Counted from the stretch's first letter, positions 24,360 to 32,642 are shown. The stretch: 32,959 bases of DNA from Lachnospiraceae bacterium (GCA_028693705.1 JAQUUX010000036.1:1-32959); one strand, 5' to 3'. Notes: a model not told the origin generated them from the sequence alone. Numbers and translations are program-made.

Positions 24360-24428
24360 GTTACAAAAGTTAATATTTTGTGTATTTTTTATAAACTTAG
24401 ACCTTGAAAACAGAAATCATGCTATAAT

Positions 24429-24437
24429 AATTTCAAT
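24429..24437 (+). promoter_or_regulatory. extended -10 promoter of the fucO-like gene
   Basis: TGCTATAAT forms an extended -10 element about 40 bases before the gene start. No good -35 box is visible. Confidence 0.4.
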
Positions 24438-24472
24438 CTGATAAAAAACAAACAAAATAAAGGAGGGTAATT

Positions 24473-25621
24473 ATGGCAAACAGATTTGTATTAAATGAAA
24501 CTTCCTATCATGGAGCAGGTGCGATCCAAAGCATCGCAGAAGAGGCAAATGGCAGAAATCTAAAAAAGGCTTTCGTGTGTTCTGATCCTGATCTGGTAAA
24601 GTTTGGTGTTACCAAAAAAGTTTTGGATGTGTTAGATAAAGCAGGTCTTGCTTATGAGTTATATTCTAATATTAAACCAAATCCAACAATTGAAAATGTT
24701 CAGTCCGGAGTGGCAGCTTTCAAGAAATCCGGTGCGGATTATATTATTGCCATTGGCGGTGGCTCTTCCATGGATACAGCCAAGGCTGTAGGTATTATTA
24801 TTAAAAATCCTGATTTTGAGGATGTACGCAGTCTGGAAGGTGTGGCACCTACAAGGGAAAAAGCAGTTCCTATTTTTGCAGTACCTACAACTGCAGGAAC
24901 AGCAGCAGAAGTAACAATTAACTATGTTATTACAGATGTGGAAAAACATCGTAAAATGGTGTGCGTAGATCCAAAGGATATTCCTGTGGTTGCATTTGTA
25001 GATCCGGAGATGATGTCTTCCATGCCAAAAGGACTTACCGCTGCAACAGGTATGGATGCACTGACGCATGCAATTGAAGGTTATATAACAGCAGGTGCAT
25101 GGGAATTATCGGATATGTTCCATATTAAAGCAATTGAACTGATTGCTAAAAGTCTTCGCGGTGCAGTAGCCAATACCCCGGAAGGCAGAGAAAGCATGGC
25201 ACTTGGACAATATGTAGCAGGTATGGGATTTTCCAATGTAGGTCTTGGAATCGTGCATTCTATGGCACATCCTTTGGGCGCTTTATATGATACTCCGCAT
25301 GGTGTAGCAAATGCTATTATTTTGCCAACTGTTATGGAATATAATGCAGAAGCAACCGGCGAGAAATATCGTGAAATTGCAAGAGCCATGGGAGTAGAAG
25401 GGGTTGACTCCATGAACCAGGCCGAATATCGTAAGGCAGCAGTAGATGCTGTAAAGAAACTTTCGCAGGATGTGGGCATTCCGACAGATTTAAAAGATAT
25501 CGTAAAGAAAGAGGATATTCCATTCCTGGCACAGTCCGCTATGGATGATGCCTGCAGACCGGGTAATCCAAAACAGCCTACGCTGGAAGATATTACAGCT
25601 TTATATGAAAGCCTGATTTAG
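24473..25621 (+). CDS. fucO: lactaldehyde reductase / 1,2-propanediol oxidoreductase (iron-containing ADH, FucO-like)
   Basis: A 382-residue group III alcohol dehydrogenase, the same length as Escherichia coli FucO and similar throughout (MANR..LNET start, ATGMDALTHAIEGY, MALGQYVAGMGFSNVGLG). It would reduce L-lactaldehyde to 1,2-propanediol with NADH, the end step of fucose or rhamnose fermentation. Iron ligands by alignment are Asp195, His199, His262 and His276; the dinucleotide segment is AIGGGSSMDTAKA. A strong AAAGGAGGG site precedes the ATG. A GNAT gene follows after three bases. No fucose genes lie nearby, so use on other small aldehydes is possible. Confidence 0.9.
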   Translation: MANRFVLNETSYHGAGAIQSIAEEANGRNLKKAFVCSDPDLVKFGVTKKVLDVLDKAGLAYELYSNIKPNPTIENVQSGVAAFKKSGADYIIAIGGGSSMDTAKAVGIIIKNPDFEDVRSLEGVAPTREKAVPIFAVPTTAGTAAEVTINYVITDVEKHRKMVCVDPKDIPVVAFVDPEMMSSMPKGLTAATGMDALTHAIEGYITAGAWELSDMFHIKAIELIAKSLRGAVANTPEGRESMALGQYVAGMGFSNVGLGIVHSMAHPLGALYDTPHGVANAIILPTVMEYNAEATGEKYREIARAMGVEGVDSMNQAEYRKAAVDAVKKLSQDVGIPTDLKDIVKKEDIPFLAQSAMDDACRPGNPKQPTLEDITALYESLI

Positions 25622-25624
25622 CCT

Positions 25625-26071
25625 ATGGAAGTATGTTTTAGAAGAGTAAATGAGGATAATCCGGAAGACTTAAGGCAGTTTTATGAATTGATGGCAGATC
25701 TATCGGATCCTCCCACAAGCCTGGATTTATTACAAAAGAAAATCAAAAAGACAAATGCGAATGAAGATAAATACCTGATGGTGATAGAGGATGTGGCAAA
25801 AAAGCAAATATGCGGGTCACTTCTGGCAGTTCTGTTTGACGACCTTTGTGATGAATGCAGACCAATTATGGTGATAGAAAACGTGGTAACACACCATGAT
25901 TATCGTGGTAACGGAATTGGCAAGAGCATGTTCGATGAAATTGAAGCCTGGGGCAGAGCAAGAAATGTAAATTATGCCATTTTGTGCTCCAGCATGAGCC
26001 GAACCGAGGCACATAAATTTTATCCGGCAATTGGGTATGAGGATGTAAAAGGGTTTAAGAAGTATTTGTAG
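25625..26071 (+). CDS. GNAT family N-acetyltransferase
   Basis: A 148-residue acetyl-CoA-dependent acyltransferase. The acetyl-CoA pyrophosphate loop is seen in DYRGNGIGKSMFDEIEAWGRA (short motif RGNGIG near residues 98-103), preceded by the strand IENVVTHHD and followed by the substrate-side segment HKFYPAIGYE. It starts three bases after the fucO stop without a strong ribosome site of its own, so it is probably coupled to that gene. The acceptor substrate is not predictable. Confidence 0.85.
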   Translation: MEVCFRRVNEDNPEDLRQFYELMADLSDPPTSLDLLQKKIKKTNANEDKYLMVIEDVAKKQICGSLLAVLFDDLCDECRPIMVIENVVTHHDYRGNGIGKSMFDEIEAWGRARNVNYAILCSSMSRTEAHKFYPAIGYEDVKGFKKYL

Positions 26072-26385
26072 TACATATTTTAAGTATGGACTAAAGGGAC
26101 GGCTGTGAGCTGTCTGCATATCATTTTCAGGCACGCTCTCGCTACGGTAAAAACGTAGTGGTGGGTAAGCTTGCAAAAAGACCAGTCAATTTTTGACTGG
26201 TCTTTTTAGACGCAAGCAAACCACCAACGTTTTTAGAGTACCTGAGATGACAGGTGTCTGCCCCATGACATTTACTCCCGCAAATTATTTTAACCTTTTC
26301 TTCATTTTTTCTTGGGCAAAAGTATGGTACAATAATTTGTAGAAATTTGCACTTGCGCCTATACATTATAAGGGAAAGGATCAAC
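26072..26385. other. 314-base intergenic region with hairpin D and a promoter
   Basis: No gene is seen. It contains the fourth long hairpin (26121-26250), preceded by GGGACGGCTGTG and followed by GGTGTCTGCCCC, which resemble the ends of dispersed repeats. An extended -10 promoter, TGGTACAAT at 26325-26333, serves the TPR lipoprotein gene. Confidence 0.6.
26121..26250. repeat. long-hairpin element, copy D, with terminator-like core
   Basis: Nested pairing runs from TCATTTTCAGG with CCTGAGATGA inward through TAAAAACGT with ACGTTTTTA, GGTGG with CCACC and GCTTGC with GCAAGC. The core is a perfect 15-base stem AAAAAGACCAGTCAA with a TTT loop (26175-26207), which reads as a terminator on both strands. 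The 5' arm carries GGCACGCTCTCGCTACGG, close to copies A and B. Confidence 0.8.
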
Positions 26386-27441
26386 ATGGCATTTTACAGG
26401 AGATTACTTACAACTGCATACGGCTTAGTCTTGTGTATGGCTTTGACCGGCTGCGGTCAGGGACTGGAACAGACTAACGTTAAGGCTGGAATGGATGCGG
26501 TAGCTGCCATGGATTATGATACCGCCTTGTCGGCTTTTGAAACGGCTCTTACGGATGGGGAAAGTGAACGAAGTATTTACCGTGGAGAGGGTTTGGCGTA
26601 TCTTGGCAAATCCATGTATAGTGAGTCCGTGGATGCATTTGAAAAAGCACTGGCTGCCAGCGGTGAAATGGTAGATTCCATGGACTATGATATCAACTAT
26701 TATCTGGCATGCGCGTATGAGAAAAATGGAGATCGTACCAAGGCAATTGCAGTTTATGATGCGATTTTAGCTTTGAAACCGAAGGATCTGGATGCACTGT
26801 ATTTGAGAGGGTCTCTTTTATTAAAACAGGGAGATTATGAAAATGCCTGTAAGGACTTTGAGGTTGTATTATCTTTAGAACCTACCAACATTGATCGAAT
26901 TGTTTCAATTTGTGAATTGCTGGATAATCAAGGGTATCAGCAGATTGCCAAGGAATATCTGGAAGGCACTATGGCAGAGGAAAATGCAAAGAAGCTGACC
27001 ACGTTTGATCTGGGCAGAATATATTATTACCTGGAAGATTATGATAATGCCAAGACTAATCTGGAACAGGCGAGGGACAATACTAATCCGGAGACAGCAC
27101 TTTATCTTGGGAAAACCTATGAAGCACTTGGTGATTTTAATTATGCAGCAAGTGTATATAACAGTTATTTGCAAGCGGATGCAGAGAGCGCAGAGGTTTA
27201 CAATCAGCTGGGACTTTGTAAGATCAAGCAGGGAGCTTATGAGGAAGCGCTGACTGCCTTTCAAACCGGTATGGCGATAGAGGGAAACGATCAGATGCAG
27301 TCTTTAAGCTATAATGAAATTGTAGCCTATGAATATCTGGAGGATTATAAAAAGGCAGCAGTACTGATGGAAGCCTATCTGGCTAAGTATCCGGATGATG
27401 AAGCAGCCCAGAGAGAGTATCTTTTCCTGAAAACCAGATAG
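26386..27441 (+). CDS. TPR-repeat lipoprotein
   Basis: A 351-residue exported protein. The signal segment LLTTAYGLVLCMALTGC ends in a lipobox, so the mature protein is anchored outside the cell membrane. The rest is a series of tetratricopeptide repeats (for example MDYDTALSAFETAL, KPKDLDALYLRGSLLLKQGD, YNQLGLCKIKQGAYEEALTAF), about eight in all, forming a protein-binding solenoid. ATG 26386 is chosen over an earlier in-frame start because AAGGGAAAGGA stands just before it and the signal peptide then has normal length. Partner proteins are unknown. A hairpin with T run follows at 27499-27553. Confidence 0.85.
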   Translation: MAFYRRLLTTAYGLVLCMALTGCGQGLEQTNVKAGMDAVAAMDYDTALSAFETALTDGESERSIYRGEGLAYLGKSMYSESVDAFEKALAASGEMVDSMDYDINYYLACAYEKNGDRTKAIAVYDAILALKPKDLDALYLRGSLLLKQGDYENACKDFEVVLSLEPTNIDRIVSICELLDNQGYQQIAKEYLEGTMAEENAKKLTTFDLGRIYYYLEDYDNAKTNLEQARDNTNPETALYLGKTYEALGDFNYAASVYNSYLQADAESAEVYNQLGLCKIKQGAYEEALTAFQTGMAIEGNDQMQSLSYNEIVAYEYLEDYKKAAVLMEAYLAKYPDDEAAQREYLFLKTR

Positions 27442-27500
27442 AAGCCACATATAAATGATAGAAAAGTAATACTTCATAAAATGAGATTGTTAAAATTCAA

Positions 27501-27516
27501 ACACTATATCTTGTGC
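27501..27516. promoter_or_regulatory. NrdR-like box 1 upstream of nrdD
   Basis: ACACTATATCTTGTGC matches the NrdR consensus ACACWATATATWGTGT at 14 of 16 positions. Together with box 2 it gives the standard tandem layout with a 16-base linker. Confidence 0.65.
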
Positions 27517-27532
27517 CAGAGATGAAAATGAG

Positions 27533-27548
27533 GCAAAAGATATAGTGT
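27533..27548. promoter_or_regulatory. NrdR-like box 2 upstream of nrdD
   Basis: GCAAAAGATATAGTGT, read on the complement, matches the NrdR consensus at 13 of 16 positions. It starts 32 bases after box 1, three helical turns, and ends eight bases before the -35 box. Confidence 0.6.
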
Positions 27549-27555
27549 TTTTTCG

Positions 27556-27584
27556 TTGACTTTTAAATACCTCAATGCTACACT
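27556..27584 (+). promoter_or_regulatory. sigma-A promoter of nrdD
   Basis: TTGACT (27556-27561) and TACACT (27579-27584) are 17 bases apart, 75 bases before the gene start and just downstream of the NrdR-like boxes. Confidence 0.7.
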
Positions 27585-27659
27585 AAAAATAGTGACGGAT
27601 TTCAGATTGTTGACTGACGAAAAAACAGCAAAATAACCAAAAGAGGGCGGAGGAATTTT

Positions 27660-30053
27660 ATGTTTCAGGTAATTAAAAGAGATGGAACCACAACAGATTT
27701 TACATTAACCAAGATCAACGATGCCATGATGAAAGCATTTAACGCAACACAGATGCAGTACAACAATGACATTATTGATTTACTCGCACTGCGTGTAACC
27801 GCAGATTTCCAGGATAAGGTAAAGGATAATGCTGTTCATGTGGAGGATATCCAGAACAGTGTAGAAAAGATTCTGGAGCAGGCAGGTTATACTGAGGTGG
27901 CCAAGGCTTACATACTTTACCGGAAACAGCATGAGAAAATGAGAACCATGACTTCCACTATTTTGGATTATAAAGATGTAGTTAACAGCTATGTAAAAGT
28001 TGAAGACTGGCGTGTAAAGGAGAATTCCACCGTAACCTATTCTGTAGGTGGACTGATTCTGTCTAATTCCGGCGCTGTTACTGCTAATTACTGGTTATCT
28101 GAAATCTATGATGAAGAAATTGCAGAAGCTCACAGAAATGCAGATATTCATATTCATGATTTGTCCATGCTCACAGGATATTGTGCAGGCTGGTCATTAA
28201 AGCAGCTGATCACAGATGGTCTGGGCGGTATTACCGGTAAGATCACTTCTGCACCTGCAAAGCATCTTTCCGTATTATGTAATCAGATGGTAAACTTTTT
28301 GGGTATTATGCAGAACGAATGGGCTGGAGCACAGGCATTTTCCTCTTTTGATACTTATCTGGCACCTTTTGTAAAAATAGATAATTTGAGTTATGGTGAA
28401 GTAAAGAAGTGTATCGAGGCCTTTATTTATGGTGTAAATACACCTTCCCGCTGGGGCTCACAGGCACCATTTACCAATATTACCCTGGATTGGACCGTTC
28501 CAAACGATCTGGCAGAACTGCCTGCAATCGTCGGCGGCAAGGAAATGGATTTCTGCTATAAAGACTGTAAGAAGGAAATGGACATGGTCAATAAGGCATT
28601 TATTCAGACCATGGTAGAAGGTGATGCTAACGGCAGAGGTTTCCAGTATCCTATACCTACTTATTCTATAACAAAGGATTTTGACTGGAGCGATACCGAG
28701 AATAACAAACTTTTATTTGAAATGACATCAAAATATGGCACACCATATTTTTCAAACTATATTAATTCTGACATGGAACCCAGCGATGTAAGAAGTATGT
28801 GCTGCAGACTGCGTCTGGATTTAAGAGAATTGCGTAAGAAAACAGGCGGTTATTTTGGCGCCGGAGAGAGTACAGGCAGTATCGGCGTAGTTACTATTAA
28901 TATGCCTCGTATTGCATATTTATCTGCTAATAAGGATGATTTTTATAAGAGATTAAATCATATGATGGATATTTCAGCCAGATCTCTGAAGATCAAGAGA
29001 GGGGTTATCAGCAAGCTGTTAAGTGAAGGCTTATATCCTTATACCAGAAGATATTTAGGTTCTTTTGATAATCATTTCTCTACTATTGGCTTGATCGGCA
29101 TGAACGAAGTAGGTTTAAATGCCAATTGGCTTCGTGAAGATATGAGTTCTGAGAAGACACAGGAATTTACCAAAGAGGTCTTGAACCATATGAGAAGCCG
29201 CCTTTCTGATTATCAGGAGGAATATGGCGATCTTTACAACTTAGAGGCTACTCCGGCAGAGAGCACAACATATCGTCTGGCAAAACATGATAAGAAGAAA
29301 TGGCCTGCTATTAAGACCGCAGGTAAACTGGGTGATACGCCGTATTACACTAATTCTTCCCATTTACCGGTAGATTTTACTGTGGACTTGTTTGATGCAC
29401 TGGATATTCAGGATGAATTGCAGACCTTATACACATCAGGAACTGTATTCCATGCTTTTCTGGGTGAAAAATTACCTGACTGGAAAGCAGCAGCTAACCT
29501 GGTAAAGACTATTGCAGATAATTATAAGTTACCTTACTATACATTATCACCTACTTACTCTATTTGCAGTGAACATGGATATCTGGCAGGAGAGCAGAAG
29601 GTTTGCCCACATTGTGGCAGAACTACAGAAGTTTACAGCCGTATTACGGGTTACTACAGACCTGTGCAGAACTGGAATGATGGAAAATTACAGGAGTATG
29701 CAAACCGTACTACTTATGACATGCAGAAATCCAGCCTGAAAAGACCTGTAAAAAGCGTAGTGACTTTGTCTGATTATAAAGAAAAAGAACCGACTGTAGA
29801 GGTGGAAGTGCCGCAGAACATGAAATACCTTTTCACTACCAAGACTTGTCCTAACTGCAAGCTGGCAAAGGAATATTTAAAAGATGAATCCTATATGCTC
29901 ATCGACGCAGAAGAAAATATGGAACTGGCAAGTCGTTACGGTGTGATGCAGGCACCGACTCTGGTGGTCGTGGATGGCGAAGATTACAAGAAATATGTAA
30001 ACGCTTCTAATATCAAAAAATATGCGGAAAGTCTGAAACAGATAACTGTTTAA
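27660..30053 (+). CDS. nrdD: anaerobic ribonucleoside-triphosphate reductase with C-terminal glutaredoxin-like domain
   Basis: The class III glycyl-radical enzyme that makes deoxyribonucleotides without oxygen. Residues 3-95 form an ATP-cone for allosteric control. The catalytic barrel carries SMCCRL with adjacent Cys381 and Cys382, one being the thiyl-radical site. A zinc-binding set follows (Cys636, Cys649, Cys652 with CPHCG). The radical-bearing Gly664 lies in RITGYYRPVQNW. After about residue 720 comes an extra domain, YLFTTKTCPNCKLAKEYL with CPNC at 730-733, the cis-Pro segment GVMQAPTLVVVD, and a final helix, which is a glutaredoxin/thioredoxin-like fold. It probably reduces the active-site disulfide. 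The activase gene nrdG is not adjacent. GGGCGGAGG precedes the ATG. Confidence 0.93.
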   Translation: MFQVIKRDGTTTDFTLTKINDAMMKAFNATQMQYNNDIIDLLALRVTADFQDKVKDNAVHVEDIQNSVEKILEQAGYTEVAKAYILYRKQHEKMRTMTSTILDYKDVVNSYVKVEDWRVKENSTVTYSVGGLILSNSGAVTANYWLSEIYDEEIAEAHRNADIHIHDLSMLTGYCAGWSLKQLITDGLGGITGKITSAPAKHLSVLCNQMVNFLGIMQNEWAGAQAFSSFDTYLAPFVKIDNLSYGEVKKCIEAFIYGVNTPSRWGSQAPFTNITLDWTVPNDLAELPAIVGGKEMDFCYKDCKKEMDMVNKAFIQTMVEGDANGRGFQYPIPTYSITKDFDWSDTENNKLLFEMTSKYGTPYFSNYINSDMEPSDVRSMCCRLRLDLRELRKKTGGYFGAGESTGSIGVVTINMPRIAYLSANKDDFYKRLNHMMDISARSLKIKRGVISKLLSEGLYPYTRRYLGSFDNHFSTIGLIGMNEVGLNANWLREDMSSEKTQEFTKEVLNHMRSRLSDYQEEYGDLYNLEATPAESTTYRLAKHDKKKWPAIKTAGKLGDTPYYTNSSHLPVDFTVDLFDALDIQDELQTLYTSGTVFHAFLGEKLPDWKAAANLVKTIADNYKLPYYTLSPTYSICSEHGYLAGEQKVCPHCGRTTEVYSRITGYYRPVQNWNDGKLQEYANRTTYDMQKSSLKRPVKSVVTLSDYKEKEPTVEVEVPQNMKYLFTTKTCPNCKLAKEYLKDESYMLIDAEENMELASRYGVMQAPTLVVVDGEDYKKYVNASNIKKYAESLKQITV

Positions 30054-30120
30054 ATTTCAAATGTGCTGTTACGAATGAGAATTGCGTGAAGGATTTTTGC
30101 ACGCAGAAATGGAGAAAGTT

Positions 30121-30525
30121 ATGCAGAATACATATTTGAGAGTGAAAGGCATTGTGGAAAAAGATGGTAAATATCTTTTACTGCAGCGTTTTGTAGATGA
30201 TCATATTCCGGAACCTTTTGTATGGGAATTTGTGGAAGGGCTTGTTAATTTTGGAGAGAAACCATCAGATGCGGTTCTTCGCTGCGTAGAAGAAGTGCTG
30301 TCAGCACCATGTAAAGTGGAAAAAATTCTATATGACTGGTCACTGGTATTGGGAGATTCCCATTGTGTAGGTATTGCATATTTATGCTGTCTGGAAAATG
30401 AAGACGAACCTTTTACTTTGGCAGAAGAGTACGGGGAAGCAATCTGGGTGGAAAAGGAAGAATTGGAACAGTATCTGGAAAATCCTTATACTCTGAAAGA
30501 TGTACTTGCAGGACTGGAAATGTAA
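30121..30525 (+). CDS. Nudix-fold protein with degenerate Nudix box
   Basis: A 134-residue protein with the Nudix fold: early strands TYLRVKGIVEKDGKYLLLQR, then the box region GLVNFGEKPSDAVLRCVEEVLS, then a strand-rich end. Against the Nudix consensus G-x5-E-x7-R-E-U-x-E-E, the first Gly, Glu and Arg are kept. The catalytic Glu after Arg is Cys, and the last Glu of the EE pair is Val. Hydrolysis of NDP-X compounds is therefore doubtful. Starts upstream (30082, 30109) are possible, but ATG 30121 has GGAG six bases before it. It lies between nrdD and pyrF on the same strand. Confidence 0.75.
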   Translation: MQNTYLRVKGIVEKDGKYLLLQRFVDDHIPEPFVWEFVEGLVNFGEKPSDAVLRCVEEVLSAPCKVEKILYDWSLVLGDSHCVGIAYLCCLENEDEPFTLAEEYGEAIWVEKEELEQYLENPYTLKDVLAGLEM

Positions 30526-30580
30526 GTGTTAAACTAAACAGAAATGCAAAGAAGAACATAGCGGAAAGGTTTTATTTAAC

Positions 30581-31507
30581 ATGGTAAAGAAATTAAGCGA
30601 AAAAATTATACAAACAGGGGCACCAATCGTAGTAGGACTGGATCCTATGATGAAATATATCCCTGAACATATCCAGAAAGCTGCTTTTGCAGAACACGGA
30701 GAAACTTTGAAAGGTGCTGCTGAAGCAATCTGGCAGTTTAACAAAGAAATTGTGGATCATGTGTATGATCTGATTCCGGCTGTGAAGCCACAGATCGCCA
30801 TGTACGAGCAGTTTGGTGTGGAAGGTCTGATCGCATATCAGAAAACAGTTGATTATTGTCAGGAAAAGGGACTTGTTGTCATCGGAGATATTAAAAGAGG
30901 CGATATTGGTTCTACTTCTGAGGCGTATGCAATAGGACATCTTGGAAAAGTGCAGGTTGGCAGTAAGAAACTGGAAGCTTTTCATGAAGATATTGTTACA
31001 GTAAATCCTTATCTGGGATCTGATGGTGTGGATCCTTTTGTGAAAGTATGTAAAGAAGAGAATAAAGGTATTTTTATTCTGGTAAAGACATCTAATCCAA
31101 GCAGCGGTGAATTCCAGGATCGTCTAATCGATGGCAAACCTTTATATGAGTGGGTTGGTGAAAAAGTTAACGAATGGGGCAGCGACTGCATGGATGGCGA
31201 ATATAGTAATGTTGGCGCGGTAGTTGGTGCAACTTATCCGGAAATGGGTAAGGTTTTAAGAAAACTTATGTCTAAGGCGTATATTCTGGTACCGGGTTAT
31301 GGTGCTCAGGGCGGTAAAGGTAAGGATCTGGTTCATTTCTTTAATGAGGATGGACTGGGAGCTATTGTAAATTCTTCCCGTGGTATTATTGCTGCTTATG
31401 CGCAGGAACAATATGCAAAGTTTGGCGCAGAACATTTTGGAGAAGCATCCAGACAGGCAGTACTTGATATGAAAGAAGATATTGGAAGTGCATTACAAAA
31501 CAGATAA
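30581..31507 (+). CDS. pyrF: orotidine 5'-phosphate decarboxylase
   Basis: Catalyses OMP to UMP, the last step of de novo pyrimidine synthesis, in the cytosol. The 308-residue protein belongs to the longer class of bacterial OMP decarboxylases. The catalytic Asp-Lys-Asp set is seen in GDIKRGDIGST (Asp103, Lys105, Asp108), with substrate segments VGLDPMMKYIP at the start and LVPGYGAQGGKGKD and NSSRGIIAAY near the end. The ribosome site is GAAAGG. No other pyr genes are adjacent. Proximity to nrdD may reflect shared nucleotide supply but is not proof of an operon. A strong terminator follows. Confidence 0.94.
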   Translation: MVKKLSEKIIQTGAPIVVGLDPMMKYIPEHIQKAAFAEHGETLKGAAEAIWQFNKEIVDHVYDLIPAVKPQIAMYEQFGVEGLIAYQKTVDYCQEKGLVVIGDIKRGDIGSTSEAYAIGHLGKVQVGSKKLEAFHEDIVTVNPYLGSDGVDPFVKVCKEENKGIFILVKTSNPSSGEFQDRLIDGKPLYEWVGEKVNEWGSDCMDGEYSNVGAVVGATYPEMGKVLRKLMSKAYILVPGYGAQGGKGKDLVHFFNEDGLGAIVNSSRGIIAAYAQEQYAKFGAEHFGEASRQAVLDMKEDIGSALQNR

Positions 31508-31522
31508 TGTATTTTGTGAAGA

Positions 31523-31557
31523 GAATCGGCAAAAAGGACTTGCCGATTCTTTTTTTA
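31523..31557 (+). terminator. intrinsic terminator after pyrF
   Basis: GAATCGGCAA (31523-31532) pairs with TTGCCGATTC (31540-31549), followed by eight T. Confidence 0.9.
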
Positions 31558-31629
31558 TGGTATAATTAATGCATTACATGTTAGATAAACTCATCTTGGG
31601 GAGTTAAGGGAAAATTGAGAGGGCATGAT

Positions 31630-32019
31630 ATGAAAAGAGGGTTGAAACGGAGCATTTCATTCGTTCTTTTTCTGATGCTTGTAATGATATCTATTACAGG
31701 CTGCGGAACTGACAAAAAGGTGCAGGATTATGTATCGGTTTCAGGATTGGATACCGGTGAGCAGGTGGTACTGAAAATAGCGATTCCTTATGAGACCAAT
31801 AAGGCATTGAACACAGTATCTAATGCTTTTATGACCAAATATCCCAACGTGAGCATACAGTTGGAGTATATTGAAGATTACGATACTAATGCGCTTCAAC
31901 TGTTTCAGGCAAATGAGCTTGATGTGATTTTACAGAAAGATGTGTTTGCTACAGAAGAGAATAGAGAACAGGACTTTTTTTATAATTTTGCTTCAGATGA
32001 AGAAATAGATTTCTCCTGA
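31630..32019 (+). pseudogene. truncated extracellular solute-binding lipoprotein (family 1-like, N-terminal 129 aa)
   Basis: The start ATG 31630 has AGAGGG seven bases upstream. A lipoprotein signal with hydrophobic core FVLFLMLVMISITGC gives lipid-modified Cys25, followed by VVLKIAIPYETNKALNTVSN and FMTKYPNVSIQLEYI, the usual opening of family 1 sugar-type binding proteins. Those are normally above 400 residues; this frame ends at 129, at a TGA lying inside a perfect hairpin. The sequence beyond is a surface-protein tail in the same reading frame. The gene therefore looks cut by a recombination or deletion event. Confidence 0.7.
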
Positions 32020-32043
32020 ATCCGTGAGTTTCACGGATTCAGG
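32015..32043. repeat. perfect 13-bp hairpin at the junction of two gene fragments
   Basis: CCTGAATCCGTGA (32015-32027) and TCACGGATTCAGG (32031-32043) flank a three-base loop. There is no T run, so it is not a normal terminator. The TGA of the upstream frame lies in its left arm, and the surface-protein frame becomes recognisable right after its end. Confidence 0.8.
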
Positions 32044-32565
32044 TACTATACAAGTACAAACAATGGTACTCCTTCCTTAACGGGAACAACTACAAGCGAA
32101 AACTTTAACGGATATGTTGGAACTAGTGTAAGTGCAACAGAAGCACAGCTTGCAGCAACCGTATATGGTGACAATACATATGCATTCAATGATGCTGACA
32201 GTACTGTAACCATTACTTTAGCAGAAGCGGATAATGTTATTATCTTAAACTTCTATCGTAATGTAACAGTAACAACACCTCCTACTGAACCTGAATATAA
32301 CCCAACACCGGACAATGATGGTATTGATGGTTTACCGGATACTTCACCGGATTCACCTAACTATGTAGGTAATGTATTAGGTGCTACCAGAACTGCTGAA
32401 GCAGCAACACCAGAAGCAACTGTACTTGGTGCAAATAGAGAAGGTGAAGTACTTGGCGCAGACAGACCTGCAACAGGAGATACAACCAATGCAGCAGGAT
32501 GGTTAATGGCACTTGCAGCGTCCGCATTAGTACTTGCTGAGACTTGCAAAAAGAAAAGAGTTTAA
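32044..32565 (+). pseudogene. C-terminal remnant of a cell-wall-anchored surface protein (MucBP/prealbumin-like repeat and sorting signal)
   Basis: The frame has no start codon with a ribosome site. It encodes part of a beta-rich repeat (GYVGTSVSATEAQLAA, ADSTVTITLAEADNVIIL, then NFYR) resembling MucBP or prealbumin-like repeats of Lachnospiraceae adhesins. It goes on through a proline spacer, the stretch DNDGIDGLPDTSPDSPNY, two VLGA repeats and the sorting motif RPATGD, then a membrane helix and a KKKRV end. It is related to the fragment at 15602-16261 but keeps an intact TGD motif. A terminator follows. The N-terminal part must lie elsewhere or be lost. Confidence 0.7.
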
Positions 32566-32602
32566 TGGAATTTGATAATTGAATTCTTAACTGAATAAGA
32601 TG

Positions 32603-32642
32603 AGAGGGAATTGACATTTGTGATGTCAATTCCCTCTTTTTG
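32603..32642 (+). terminator. intrinsic terminator after the surface-protein remnant
   Basis: AGAGGGAATTGACAT (32603-32617) pairs perfectly with ATGTCAATTCCCTCT (32623-32637), and a short T run follows. Confidence 0.9.

Larger units (their letters stand above)
27499..27553 (+). terminator. possible terminator of the TPR gene, overlapping the NrdR-like boxes
   Basis: AAACACTATATCTT (27499-27512) pairs fully with AAGATATAGTGTTT (27537-27550) around a 24-base loop, and six T end the structure. The same bases form the two NrdR-like boxes, so the pairing may be a by-product of two palindromic sites. Confidence 0.45.

Noticed and set aside
24360-24400. Rex site before the fucO-like gene
   Set aside because: TTGTTAC and GTTAATA are present but do not form the required dyad with a four-base spacer.
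32017-32019. UGA read as selenocysteine between the lipoprotein head and surface-protein tail
   Set aside because: The UGA lies inside the left arm of the hairpin rather than before it, the two parts are unrelated families, and no selenocysteine function is expected there.
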